A stretch of DNA of 64,000 nt from Paenibacillus glycanilyticus (GTDB lineage: Bacteria > Bacillota > Bacilli > Paenibacillales > Paenibacillaceae). The position numbers were made by a program, and so were the translations under genes. Where the stretch lies: NCBI RefSeq assembly GCF_030161375.1, contig NZ_BSSQ01000009.1:62001-126000 (forward strand). Reading direction: 5' to 3'. Under the pieces are notes generated by a model, which was not told where the DNA came from, did no database searches, and saw nothing but the letters and a program-made list of their open reading frames with translations. This document shows, piece by piece, positions 26,320 to 35,460 of the stretch. Positions within the stretch are counted from its first letter, which is position 1. Every line of letters begins with the position of its first letter.

Positions 26320-28084
26320 GTTCGACATCGACGAGGATTTGGAGTCACCGTTTAATATCAAGCACTTCAGGCGCGCTTTGGTCTATATTAAACGCCAGAA
26401 GACGCCAATGATCATCGCGTTTGTCCTAAGTGCTATTTCCGCCGGCGTCGCGCTCTCCGCACCGCTCATTATGCAGCATGTCGTTGACGTGACCATTCCG
26501 GATAAGGATAAAAGCGGGCTTGTCTTCTGGTCGGCAGTCACGCTCGCAACCATCGTTGTCAGCGTTATTCTGGCAACGATCCGATCGCGCATTATGACCC
26601 GCGTCGGCCAAGATATTATTTTCGATATTCGCTCGGATCTGTTCAAGCATTTGCAGGAACTGCCGTTCCAATATTACGATGACCGTCCGCAAGGCAAGAT
26701 CCTGATCCGCGTGGTCAACTACGTCAACTCGGTATCGGATGTGTTGTCTAACGGGATCATCAACTTGATTCTGGAAATACTTAACCTGGTCTTCATCGCA
26801 GCCTTTATGTTTGCCGTAGATGTCAGACTGTCGCTTATTATTCTTGGCGGCCTGCCGATCTTCATCGGCATTATGCTTCTGATCAAAACCAAGCAGCGCC
26901 GGGCATGGCAAGCGGTATCGAACAAAAGCTCCAATATGAACGCTTACCTGCAGGAGAGCATCAGCGGCATTCGGGTTACCCAGATCTTCACCCGGGAAAA
27001 ACATAACGAAGGTATCTTCACCCGTCTGTCGGTCAACTACCGCAAGTCTTGGATGAGAGCGATGTATTTCAACTTCCTCGTCCCGTTCTCGGTTGATAAC
27101 TTGACGACACTCGTGACGACGGCCATCTATTTCGTTGGCCTGCTCGCGCTTAGCCCTGCAGAAGTTACATTTGGCGTCATCCTGGCGATGAGCAGCTATG
27201 CGGCCCGCTTCTGGCAGCCAATCCTTAACATTTCCAACTTGTATAACAGCTTTATCAACGCGGTTGCTTACCTGGAGCGGATCTTCGAGACGCTTGACGA
27301 GCCGGTAACGGTAAGCGACGTTCCAAACGCCCGCGAGTTGCCTGCCATTAAAGGCCGCGTAACTTTTGACAACGTAACCTTTGCTTACGACCCGGGCGTT
27401 AATGTGCTTCAGAACCTGAACTTCGATGTGAAAGCGGGCGAAAGCATCGCGCTAGTTGGTCCAACGGGCGCCGGCAAAACAACCGTCGTCAATCTGATCT
27501 CCCGCTTCTACAATGTGACCGAAGGCGGTATTCTGATCGACGGTCATAATATTGCGGACGTTAAGCTGAAGTCGCTGCGCAGCCAAATGGGCATTATGCT
27601 TCAGGACAGCTTTATCTTCTCCGGAACCATTATGGACAATATCCGTTACGGTAAGCTGGATGCTACGGAAGAAGAAGTAATCGCTGCGGCCAAAACCGTA
27701 TGCGCCCATGACTTCATCAGCGAATTTGAGCATGGCTATATGACGGAAGTCAATGAACGCGGCTCGAAGCTTTCTCAAGGACAACGCCAGCTGATCTCGT
27801 TCGCCCGTACGCTACTCGCAGATCCGCGCATCCTTATTCTCGACGAAGCTACTTCGTCCATTGATGCCCAGACGGAGCGCTTGCTGCAGAAAGGCCTGAA
27901 CGAACTGCTCAAAGGACGTACTTCCTTCATTATCGCGCACCGTTTGTCCACGGTTAAAAACTGCGACCGCATTATGTACGTCGCTGACAAAGGTATCGCC
28001 GAAGCCGGCTCGCATGATCAGCTCATTGCGCACCGCGGCCGATATTACAAGCTGTACACGGCTCAAAAGATGGAAGCGATCTAG
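26306..28084 (+). CDS. ABC exporter half-transporter, catalytically competent partner
   Basis: 592 aa, same architecture as its upstream partner. Walker A is GPTGAGKTT, Walker B ILILDEATSS with the catalytic Glu, and switch His in IIAHRLST, but the signature is LSQGQ rather than LSGGQ. In a head-to-tail dimer this altered signature faces the partner's degenerate Walker B/switch site, leaving one competent and one degenerate ATP site. GAGAGGTGA precedes the ATG. The two genes overlap and are surely co-expressed; the operon ends at the terminator at 28092. Confidence 0.95.
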   Translation: MARNKFDIDEDLESPFNIKHFRRALVYIKRQKTPMIIAFVLSAISAGVALSAPLIMQHVVDVTIPDKDKSGLVFWSAVTLATIVVSVILATIRSRIMTRVGQDIIFDIRSDLFKHLQELPFQYYDDRPQGKILIRVVNYVNSVSDVLSNGIINLILEILNLVFIAAFMFAVDVRLSLIILGGLPIFIGIMLLIKTKQRRAWQAVSNKSSNMNAYLQESISGIRVTQIFTREKHNEGIFTRLSVNYRKSWMRAMYFNFLVPFSVDNLTTLVTTAIYFVGLLALSPAEVTFGVILAMSSYAARFWQPILNISNLYNSFINAVAYLERIFETLDEPVTVSDVPNARELPAIKGRVTFDNVTFAYDPGVNVLQNLNFDVKAGESIALVGPTGAGKTTVVNLISRFYNVTEGGILIDGHNIADVKLKSLRSQMGIMLQDSFIFSGTIMDNIRYGKLDATEEEVIAAAKTVCAHDFISEFEHGYMTEVNERGSKLSQGQRQLISFARTLLADPRILILDEATSSIDAQTERLLQKGLNELLKGRTSFIIAHRLSTVKNCDRIMYVADKGIAEAGSHDQLIAHRGRYYKLYTAQKMEAI

Positions 28085-28091
28085 AATAGAG

Positions 28092-28136
28092 AAAAGAGGC
28101 TGTGCTGGTCTTGGACCATGCATAGCCTCTTTTTTT
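28092..28136 (+). terminator. Terminator of the ABC exporter operon
   Basis: A 10-bp stem (28092-28101 with 28124-28133) with an inner GGTC/GACC helix, followed by TTTTTTT. It begins 8 bp after the second ABC stop. Confidence 0.9.
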
Positions 28137-28218
28137 ACGCCCCCAAGCGCCTCCGATTACATACTTTTTCCTTCAAACGGTGAAATTAGGAAATGAATAA
28201 TTGAAGGAGGCGAAGTGA

Positions 28219-29652
28219 ATGGATTCATCCGTAGCGGTAACTGAAAAAGCTCTAAAAGAGATATTTGCCGAACAAAGCGACTTTCAGACGCAGCGGCTCA
28301 TCCTTGATGGCGCGGAATTTGGCCTGTTTTATTTCGATACGCTTATCGACCCTTACCAAGTTCAAGAGTTTATTCTGAAGCCGCTGCAGTCGCGGCCGCA
28401 TGAAGCGATCCGGGATAGTATTACAATCATTGATCTCACGGAAAGTACGGATTTGGCGGCTGCCGCTCAAGCGGCGGTCGACGGTAAAACTTTGCTGCAG
28501 CGCAATGGAGAAAGTCTGCTCTATTTGCTTAGTGCCGATTTGAAGAAAGAACGGGCCGTTAATATTCCGACGAACGAACGGGTCCTCCGCGGTGGAAACG
28601 AAGCGTTTATTGAGAATATCGATACAAATCTAAACTTGATGCGCAAGCTGATCACATCCACTGAATTTATCATCAAAACCTATACGATCGGCAAGCTTTC
28701 CAGAACCAAAGTAGCGGTTATGTATATTAAGTCCGTTGCACAACCTTCATTTGTCGAAGAATTGGACCGCAGGTTGAACGACATCGATATTGATTACGTA
28801 GAAGCACCCGGTTTTCTATCCGAGCTAATTCATGATAATAAATTCAGTCTATTTCCTCAGCTGCTCGTTACCGAACGGCCAGATCGCGCCCGAGCATATT
28901 TAATGGAGGGCAAAATCGTTATCGCAACGTCCGGATCGCCCGATGCCCTCATTCTGCCTGTATCCTTCTGGGCCTTTCTGCAAAGCCCGGAAGATTATCA
29001 GAACGGGTGGTTGCTTGGTACGATGTATCGACTCCTGCGCCTCGCATGTCTCATCCTAGCGATAGGACTACCTGCCTTTTATGTATCCGTATGCTCCTTC
29101 AATCCGCAATTGCTTCCAATTAATTTCGTCAATACGCTGCAAAGCTCGCTCAAGTACGTCACTTTGCCTCCACTGGCGGAGGCCTTATCGATGATGCTCC
29201 TCCTTGAGCTCTTGAAAGAGGCAACTATCCGGCTGCCAAGTCCAATCGGACAAACCGTTGGCGTCGTTGGCGGTATTGTCATTGGAACCGTGGTCGTACA
29301 ATCCAATCTCGTATCCAATACGATGGTCATCATTGTAGCGCTCACCGCCGTGGCTTCCTTTACGCTGCCCAGCTACGAGATGAACAGCAGCATCCGGATC
29401 TTGAGCTACCCCGCCGTCGTAATCTCCGCTTACTTCGGTTTGTATGGACTAGCTATCTACTTCATGATGATTATTATCTATTTGTGCCGGATGAGCTCAA
29501 TGGGCATTCCTTATTTCACGCCGCCGTTTTCCTTCAGCGAGACGAAGGATACCTTATTCCGCGCACCGATTGAGAACCATCGCAAAAGGCCGGCAGAAAC
29601 GGCCGCGGGCAATCCAACCCGGCTGCGATCCCCTAGGAGTTGGAAGAAATGA
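28219..29652 (+). CDS. Germinant receptor A subunit, GerAA-type (second operon)
   Basis: 477 aa. A hydrophilic N-terminal domain (1-260) carries RVLRGGNEAFIENIDTN, the counterpart of the RGPKEGFTE block of typical GerA proteins but clearly diverged, followed by the membrane region with PPLAEALSMMLLLELLKEA and SPIGQTVGVVGGIVIG. GGAGG lies 10 nt before the ATG. First of three overlapping genes encoding a second nutrient receptor for spore germination. A CATACTT at 28160-28166 resembles a sigma-G -10, but I see no matching -35. Confidence 0.93.
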   Translation: MDSSVAVTEKALKEIFAEQSDFQTQRLILDGAEFGLFYFDTLIDPYQVQEFILKPLQSRPHEAIRDSITIIDLTESTDLAAAAQAAVDGKTLLQRNGESLLYLLSADLKKERAVNIPTNERVLRGGNEAFIENIDTNLNLMRKLITSTEFIIKTYTIGKLSRTKVAVMYIKSVAQPSFVEELDRRLNDIDIDYVEAPGFLSELIHDNKFSLFPQLLVTERPDRARAYLMEGKIVIATSGSPDALILPVSFWAFLQSPEDYQNGWLLGTMYRLLRLACLILAIGLPAFYVSVCSFNPQLLPINFVNTLQSSLKYVTLPPLAEALSMMLLLELLKEATIRLPSPIGQTVGVVGGIVIGTVVVQSNLVSNTMVIIVALTAVASFTLPSYEMNSSIRILSYPAVVISAYFGLYGLAIYFMMIIIYLCRMSSMGIPYFTPPFSFSETKDTLFRAPIENHRKRPAETAAGNPTRLRSPRSWKK

Positions 29653-30746
29653 AGAAGGAAGAACAGATTACCGGCAGGCAATTATTGACGATGGCCATCA
29701 TGGCACAGCTTGGCATTGAAGTGTTATCTCTTCCTCACCAATTGGCCGAGAATGCCGGACGGGATACCTGGTTATCCGTTCTGTTAAGCGGGCTAACGGC
29801 ACAGGTTGGAATCGTGCTGCTCTGGTGGCTTGGCAGCCGTTATCCGACCCGTCCGTTTTATGCTTATTCCAGCCAAATTGTCGGCCGCCCGTTAGGTGCC
29901 TTTGTTAATCTGGCATACGGTTGTTACTATGCCTTCTCCGGGTTTGTCGTGACAGCCCTTTATTGCAATACCTTAAAGCGCTGGATGTTCGTGATTACGC
30001 CAGACTGGATGATTCTCATGATGCTTCTGCTTATTTGCGGGTATGCGGCGACATCATCGCTCAAACGGCTAGCTTTTATCTCACAATCCTTTATGCTGTT
30101 CCCCGTGATTTGTTTCCTGTTGATCGCATTCAGCTGCCTGTACGGGATGGAAACCCGCAATCTTCTGCCCGTATTATCCGAAGGGTGGACTCCGGTGATG
30201 AAAGGCATCTACTTCGCATTCAGCGCTTATGTCGGCTACGATCTGCTCCTATACGCTTTCCCTTATGTGAAAGGGGGCAAGCGTAAAGTGCTTGGCATCA
30301 TGTCGCTTGCCAATACCTGCACCATGTTGTTCTATATCGTCGTTAGCCTGATCTGCACCACGATGTTTGGGCAGAAGCAGCTTCTCCTTATTCCGGAACC
30401 TATCGTGTTTATATTGAAAAATTATAAAGTCGAAATGCTGCAAAGTCTCGATATCTTGTTCCTTATCTTCTACGTCTGCATTGTATCGGCTACGATCTAT
30501 GTTTATTTCTATCTGTCGGCCAAATCCTTTCAGAATTTGAGCAAAAAAGGGGTTGGCAAGCAGTCTGTTTGGGTTTGGGTGATTGTTGCTCTCTGTCTCC
30601 TTGGAAGCTTCTTTATAGACGAACAGCATGACCTTACGCAAACTTCCTCCTTCCAGGACAAGTTATCCATTCTGTTTGTGGTAGGCCTGCCCCTTCTGCT
30701 TCTTATCATATCGGGGATTCGGGGAACCGGGAGGCGGAGCGCATGA
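29649..30746 (+). CDS. Germinant receptor B subunit, GerAB-type (second operon)
   Basis: 365 aa, about 10 membrane helices of the spore-germination permease family, with the N-terminal ITGRQLLTMAIMAQLG segment typical of the B subunits. The ATG at 29649 overlaps the gerA stop (ATGA) and has GGAG 9 nt upstream; the TTG at 29640 is in frame but too close to that site. It presumably forms the ligand-binding component. Confidence 0.93.
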   Translation: MKKEEQITGRQLLTMAIMAQLGIEVLSLPHQLAENAGRDTWLSVLLSGLTAQVGIVLLWWLGSRYPTRPFYAYSSQIVGRPLGAFVNLAYGCYYAFSGFVVTALYCNTLKRWMFVITPDWMILMMLLLICGYAATSSLKRLAFISQSFMLFPVICFLLIAFSCLYGMETRNLLPVLSEGWTPVMKGIYFAFSAYVGYDLLLYAFPYVKGGKRKVLGIMSLANTCTMLFYIVVSLICTTMFGQKQLLLIPEPIVFILKNYKVEMLQSLDILFLIFYVCIVSATIYVYFYLSAKSFQNLSKKGVGKQSVWVWVIVALCLLGSFFIDEQHDLTQTSSFQDKLSILFVVGLPLLLLIISGIRGTGRRSA

Positions 30747-31849
30747 AAAAAATGATAGCGGCGGTTATGTCCATTTGCGTACTTCTGACCGGATGTACCG
30801 ATCAAATCAAGCTCAAAAATTTGCTGTTTGTCGATATTATGGGGCTGGATTATGTGGATCAAGACAAAGATAAGACGCTCCAATTCAGCTTTGTCACCTC
30901 TTCGCTTAATGATGCTTACCAAGGCGGGGGAAAACCGGCCAACCAGTATCATGAACAAACGGGGAAAAACATATACGAAGCCGTCATTCGCTCCAATAAA
31001 GAAATGCCGGGCATTTTGTCCGTATTGGAGACTAGGCTTTATATCATTAGTTCCAGCATTGCCAAGGATGATCCGCTGAGCCATCTGCATATCGCCAGCC
31101 AGTTTCAATCGAATCCGTTATACGCCTATCTGGCCGTCTATGACGGAGATTTGTCGAAGCTATTGTCCAAACCAAAAATCAAGGACAACACTGTCTCAAA
31201 TTACCTGTTTGAATTATTGGAGGATGAGATCGAGAGAGGACGAATTCCTTCCAATAAATTGCTCAACTATATTCTTGGCGGAGACCAGTTCATGAACGAC
31301 TTTATTCTGAACCGCTTTGAACCTTATAAGGACGAAGTACGGCTAGGAGGAACGGCTCTATTCAGCAACGGCAAATATACCGGCTACAACTTGAGCAACG
31401 AAGACACCTTGCTTGCCCTACTGATGAATGGAGAGCCGGGTAAGCTTCAATTCATCTTCGGCAAATCGCAAGGATTGGATTATTCCATTCATGTCCAAGA
31501 TACGAAGCAGGCCATTCATATTCAGCACAGCGGAAATAACCTAAGCGAGATCGCCCTCTCTTTGCGGATGAAAGTAAGGTTGGTCGACGATGGCAAGATG
31601 TTAGAGATGCATACCAAGCAAGAGTTAGACGAGAAGCAGCAAATTATCGCGGAACATCTGACCGCTAGGGCAGAGAAGATCGTAGAGATCCTGCAGCAGG
31701 CGAATTGCGACTACTTCCAGCTCGGTCAACAAGTGGCAGCCTATCACCCGAATCTATACCAGAGCCTCAACTGGCGCGAGCAATACCCTAGCCTAACTGT
31801 TAAGCCTACCGTAAAGGTAGCTATTATTAACAGCGGAAACCTTGAATAG
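30743..31849 (+). CDS. Germinant receptor C subunit, GerAC-type lipoprotein (second operon)
   Basis: 368 aa. Short signal with lipobox LLTGC (Cys about 18), then TDQIKLKNLLFVDIMGLDYV, the GerAC start. Overlaps the gerB stop by ATGA with GGGAGGCGGAG upstream. Shorter than the C subunit at 6600, and no D-type small gene follows; a hairpin at 31861 closes the operon. Confidence 0.92.
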   Translation: MKKMIAAVMSICVLLTGCTDQIKLKNLLFVDIMGLDYVDQDKDKTLQFSFVTSSLNDAYQGGGKPANQYHEQTGKNIYEAVIRSNKEMPGILSVLETRLYIISSSIAKDDPLSHLHIASQFQSNPLYAYLAVYDGDLSKLLSKPKIKDNTVSNYLFELLEDEIERGRIPSNKLLNYILGGDQFMNDFILNRFEPYKDEVRLGGTALFSNGKYTGYNLSNEDTLLALLMNGEPGKLQFIFGKSQGLDYSIHVQDTKQAIHIQHSGNNLSEIALSLRMKVRLVDDGKMLEMHTKQELDEKQQIIAEHLTARAEKIVEILQQANCDYFQLGQQVAAYHPNLYQSLNWREQYPSLTVKPTVKVAIINSGNLE

Positions 31850-31860
31850 TCTATACAAGC

Positions 31861-31894
31861 AACAAGCGCTTGCCGTCTAGGCATAGCGCTTGTT
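31861..31894. terminator. Hairpin between convergent gerC and capA-like genes
   Basis: A 10-bp perfect stem AACAAGCGCT/AGCGCTTGTT (31861-31870 with 31885-31894) with an inner TGCC/GGCA helix. It sits between convergent stops and can serve both; U-runs are weak. Confidence 0.7.
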
Positions 31895-31905
31895 GGCTTC
31901 GCTTA

Positions 31906-32967
31906 TTATTTTGCCGATACCGTACCGTCCTTGCTAATCTTCACGTTGAACGAGATCTTGTTCAGCTTCGAATAAGTCGTTTCATTATAGGCCTGATCTC
32001 TCAGAATGGGCCTTGTATTATCTAGTTTTACAGGCGTAATCCGACTGCTTACTTGATCCCCTTTGAAGGTCAACGTAGCAATCATCGAATCCGTCGCTTT
32101 GTTCGAACGTTGAGTGGGAGTGAATACAAAATTGCCAAGCGAATAGAAGATGGGTTTGCCTTTATAAGTCTCGATACCTTGCAGGCAGTGGCTATGGCTT
32201 CCGATCACGGCATCTACGCCGGCATCGATGAACGCTTTCGCATACGTTCGCGCATAATCTTCCGGGTAATCCTGATATTCGTTATTCCAGTGAATATAGA
32301 TGACCGTAATATCGGAATATTTAACCGCATTGTTGACGTAACGCATCATCGTCTCGAAGTTATATCCCGATGCAATACCCGCTTTGTTGTCTCCCGCATA
32401 CCAGCTTGGTCCAGACAGAACCCGGCTTATTCCCACAATGGCAACCCGTTTGCCGTTAACCGTCTTGGAATAAGCGGTGAATGCTTCATCAATATTGTTG
32501 CCAGCTCCGGTGTGGCCAATCTTGTACTCGTCGAGATTGCTAATGGTATCTTTGAGCGCATCCACCCCGTAATCAAGCGTATGGTTGTTAGCGACGGATA
32601 CGCCGTCGATCCCGGCATTTAGAATCGTCTGCAGCGTTTTGGGTGCGGAACGGAACGTATAAGTTTTGTTTGCCTTTTGCCCGCGCGTGGAGATTGGCGT
32701 CTCCAGATTGGCGAAGCTGATATCCGAATTTGATAGAATAGGGCGCACTTTCTCAAATGGATAGTTCACGCCATATTTCTCTATGTTGGCCGCCACCTTC
32801 CCATCCAGCAAAATATCTCCCGCGAAGCTGATCTCAATAGGCTTGTCCTCTTTGGCCTTTGCCGTGGCAGCTGCAGCTGGCTGCATGGCGCCGCTGCTTA
32901 TGGTCGCCGATTCCAAATTAAATCCGACAAAAATAAGAATCGCTGCAAGGTACTTGAGAATAATCAT
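31906..32967 (-). CDS. CapA/PgsA-family protein (poly-gamma-glutamate capsule type phosphoesterase fold)
   Basis: 353 aa. An N-terminal hydrophobic segment (1-20) with Ala-rich linker is a signal or anchor. The calcineurin-like CapA domain shows ISFAGDILLDG, FANLETPIS, GVSVANNHTLDYG, YIHWNNEY and IGSHSHCLQGIE. CapA/PgsA proteins take part in poly-gamma-glutamate export, but many homologues lack capBC partners; none is present here, so the role may be a cell-envelope phosphoesterase. AAGGTGG precedes the ATG. Stand-alone gene. Confidence 0.9.
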   Translation of the reverse strand: MIILKYLAAILIFVGFNLESATISSGAMQPAAAATAKAKEDKPIEISFAGDILLDGKVAANIEKYGVNYPFEKVRPILSNSDISFANLETPISTRGQKANKTYTFRSAPKTLQTILNAGIDGVSVANNHTLDYGVDALKDTISNLDEYKIGHTGAGNNIDEAFTAYSKTVNGKRVAIVGISRVLSGPSWYAGDNKAGIASGYNFETMMRYVNNAVKYSDITVIYIHWNNEYQDYPEDYARTYAKAFIDAGVDAVIGSHSHCLQGIETYKGKPIFYSLGNFVFTPTQRSNKATDSMIATLTFKGDQVSSRITPVKLDNTRPILRDQAYNETTYSKLNKISFNVKISKDGTVSAK

Positions 32968-33068
32968 CCGTATCCACCTTCCATGGCATCTCGCAATCTA
33001 TTGATCTAGTAATAGGTATGCCGATCCATAGAAAGAGATTACTAGAAAGAAAGGAAGGCAGAAAAAAA

Positions 33069-33092
33069 CTCCCGTCACCGGAGTGATGGGAG
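33069..33092 (-). terminator. Terminator of the rlmD-alkD unit
   Basis: A 10-bp stem (33069-33078 with 33083-33092, one GU pair), followed on the minus strand by TTTTTTT. It lies 23 bp past the stop at 33115. Confidence 0.92.
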
Positions 33093-33114
33093 CCTAGTTG
33101 TTTATGTTTAGCAC

Positions 33115-33822
33115 TTAGCACCTGACGTGCTTGCGTTTGAAGCCAATTTTCCCGCGTTCGATTTCCTTGCGGATATTGTCCATAGAGTTCAGGTACTTGC
33201 TCTTATTATTGTCTTGCTTCACTTCTACCGGTCCTACGGCCTCTGCAATTTCAAGCGCTTTTTCATGAAGCGGTATATAGGAGATGCCAACCGTATAAAT
33301 AAACATATTCATCGCAATCTTTGCGCGTTTGGGAGCGTCGTGAATCCGGCTTTTCGCTAGCTCAAGCAATTCTGCCATTTTGCCTTCGTAGAACTCGTTG
33401 TCCTTCCGGTTGCCAAGCATCCAGCAATAGCTGCTCCAGCCCGCGGACATCTTAAGTTCATCGCCGCTAGCAATCCATTTATCCGCTACTTGCTGGCCAA
33501 TCGGCGCTTCAGCGAGCGTTACTGAAACGATAAAATCCGAAATCATATAGAAGTAAGCGGCATCGATCCAGCGCTCGAAGTCCTCTTCCGTCATCGCTTT
33601 CGGATCGGCAATAATGCCCGCAAAGTACATCGCATCATAATTACCCGTCGCATACAGCTGCTCGGCGAGAGCCTGATTAATTTTCGTCTTCCGGAAAATT
33701 GGCTTCATCTCGGTCGTAGCTACGCCAAACAGCGGCTCATGCGCGCCATTAGACATATACATCTTCTTCAGCCGTTCTTTGCCAAGCGATTCCAGCTCCT
33801 GCATAACCGTCTCGAAATCCAT
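33115..33822 (-). CDS. DNA alkylation repair protein, AlkD-like HEAT-repeat family
   Basis: 235 aa from the ATG at 33820-33822, preceded by GGAGGAG; the open frame is longer but the extra N-terminus would overlap rlmD. The LFGVATTEMKPIFRKTK segment and the helical repeats ending in IGFKRKHVRC are typical of the PF08713 family. AlkD-type enzymes excise alkylated bases from DNA; some family members are not glycosylases, and the catalytic residues were not verified here. The gene follows rlmD with about 40 bp between stop and start and shares its terminator. Confidence 0.85.
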   Translation of the reverse strand: MDFETVMQELESLGKERLKKMYMSNGAHEPLFGVATTEMKPIFRKTKINQALAEQLYATGNYDAMYFAGIIADPKAMTEEDFERWIDAAYFYMISDFIVSVTLAEAPIGQQVADKWIASGDELKMSAGWSSYCWMLGNRKDNEFYEGKMAELLELAKSRIHDAPKRAKIAMNMFIYTVGISYIPLHEKALEIAEAVGPVEVKQDNNKSKYLNSMDNIRKEIERGKIGFKRKHVRC

Positions 33823-33860
33823 GAATGAACACTCCTCCGGGATAAGGGATACTCTTACAT

Positions 33861-35339
33861 CTAATCCGCTCTCTTCATCCACACAACGCTCTCCACATGG
33901 CTTGTCCAAGGGAACATATCGACTGGCGTAACTTCCACCGTCCTATAGCCTCCGTCTTCGAGCGTGCGCAGATCGCGCGCAAGCGTGGAAGGGTTGCAGC
34001 TGACGTATACAACCCGCTCCGGCTGCATCTTCAGAATCGTATCGAGCAGCGCGGGGTCGCAGCCTTTGCGCGGCGGATCGACGACGATCACGTCGGGGAT
34101 AATCCCTTCTTCGCGCCAGCGCGGAATAACAACCTCTGCCGGTCCTGCCTCGAAGGAGGCATTAGTGATACCGTTCAGCTCCGCATTCCGCTTCGCGTCT
34201 TCGATCGCTTCCGGCACAATCTCCACGCCATAGACGCGGCCGGCTTTCCTGGCGAGGAACAAAGAGATCGTACCTATCCCGCAATACGCATCAATAACCG
34301 ACTCGGTTCCCGCCAGCTGCGCATAATCTACCGCTTTGCGGTACAACTCTACCGTCTGCGCGGGATTAACCTGGTAGAACGAACGGGCCGAGATCGCAAA
34401 CCGGATTCCGTCAAGTTCGTCATAAATCACTTCGCTGCCCCAGAGCACTTTCGTCTCGTCGCCAAAGATGACATTCGTTTCGCGCGTGTTGACGTTTTGT
34501 ACGATGCTTTTCACTTCGGGCAACGCCTCGCGGATCCGTTCCACCCAACGTTCCGCTTGCGGAAGCTTGCGGCCGTTCGTCACGAGCACAATCATAATCT
34601 CCCCGCTCACAAAACCCGTCCGCGTCATGACGTGGCGGAGCAATCCTTGCCCCGTTTCTTCGTTGTAGGCGGATACGCCAAGCTCGCGGCCAATCGCCTT
34701 CACGATGCGCACAACCTCGTCGTTCCGGTCATGCTGAATATGGCACTCATCCGTATCGATAATCCGGTGGCTTCCTTTGGCATAAAAGCCTGCGATCAAC
34801 TCGCCTTCGCCAGCCGAGATGCCAACCGGTACTTGCGCTTTATTGCGGTAACGCCAAGGCTCGCTCATCCCTACAGTCGGATGAACCACAACACCGGCAC
34901 CTGCAGCTTCTCCGCCTGCAATCTGCAGCTTGCCGATCCGCTCGAGCGCGTCAACGACATGCTGACGTTTCCAGTTCAGCTGGGCGGCATAGTCCATATG
35001 CTGCAGCTGGCAACCGCCGCATTTGTCATAGATGCCGCATACCGGCACAACGCGATCAACGCTTGCATCCAGCAGCTCTTCAAGGCGGGCGTAGCCGTAA
35101 GCTTTTTTCACCTTCATGACTTTCGCCCGTACGCGCTCGCCCGGGAGCGCTCCCTGGATGAACAGCGTATAACCGTCCGTGCGTCCTACTCCTTCGCCAT
35201 CATGGGTCAGGCCAACGATGTCGACTACAACTTCATCGTTTTTTTGCACTGGCGCGTCAACAACGGCTTGCACCGCTCTGTCTCTGCTTCCTGCCCGGCC
35301 TTTTTTATTGGAATGACGCGATTGATTTCGATTATTCAT
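33861..35339 (-). CDS. rlmD: 23S rRNA (uracil-C5)-methyltransferase, RlmD/RlmCD (TrmA/RumA family)
   Basis: 492 aa. A Lys/Arg-rich tail is followed by a TRAM domain (about 35-95), the iron-sulfur cysteines CGIYDKCGGCQ plus one in DTDECHIQ, an AdoMet domain with IDAYCGIGTISLFLA, and the catalytic motif VSCNPSTLARD near the C-terminus. It methylates U1939 of 23S rRNA; in B. subtilis the homologue also modifies U747. GGAAGCGGAG lies before the ATG. Neighbourhood with dgkB matches B. subtilis (yerQ-yerS). Confidence 0.94.
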   Translation of the reverse strand: MNNRNQSRHSNKKGRAGSRDRAVQAVVDAPVQKNDEVVVDIVGLTHDGEGVGRTDGYTLFIQGALPGERVRAKVMKVKKAYGYARLEELLDASVDRVVPVCGIYDKCGGCQLQHMDYAAQLNWKRQHVVDALERIGKLQIAGGEAAGAGVVVHPTVGMSEPWRYRNKAQVPVGISAGEGELIAGFYAKGSHRIIDTDECHIQHDRNDEVVRIVKAIGRELGVSAYNEETGQGLLRHVMTRTGFVSGEIMIVLVTNGRKLPQAERWVERIREALPEVKSIVQNVNTRETNVIFGDETKVLWGSEVIYDELDGIRFAISARSFYQVNPAQTVELYRKAVDYAQLAGTESVIDAYCGIGTISLFLARKAGRVYGVEIVPEAIEDAKRNAELNGITNASFEAGPAEVVIPRWREEGIIPDVIVVDPPRKGCDPALLDTILKMQPERVVYVSCNPSTLARDLRTLEDGGYRTVEVTPVDMFPWTSHVESVVWMKRAD

Positions 35340-35400
35340 TATTGCTCTCCGCTTCCTCTAGCTATTATCCCTCTAGTGTAATGCATCTGCATAAAGAAAT

Positions 35401-35441
35401 AAACCTCCGACAGCAAGCTCATAGCTTACCATTAGAGGTTT
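35401..35441 (-). terminator. Terminator of the yerC-cbiX-dgkB unit
   Basis: Outer stem AAACCTC/GAGGTTT (35401-35407 with 35435-35441) enclosing a second helix of GCAAGC/GCTTAC type, followed on the minus strand by ATTTCTTT. 20 bp past the dgkB stop. Confidence 0.75.
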
Positions 35442-35460
35442 ATGGAAACATCCGCCAGCT

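Noticed and set aside
28137..28218. Sigma-G promoter for the second gerABC operon (CATACTT at 28160-28166)
   Set aside because: No TGAATA-like -35 at 17-18 bp. One element alone is not enough.
33897..35381. 494-codon plus-strand open frame opposite rlmD
   Set aside because: Antisense shadow of rlmD; no domain, no ribosome site, and composition typical of reversed codons.
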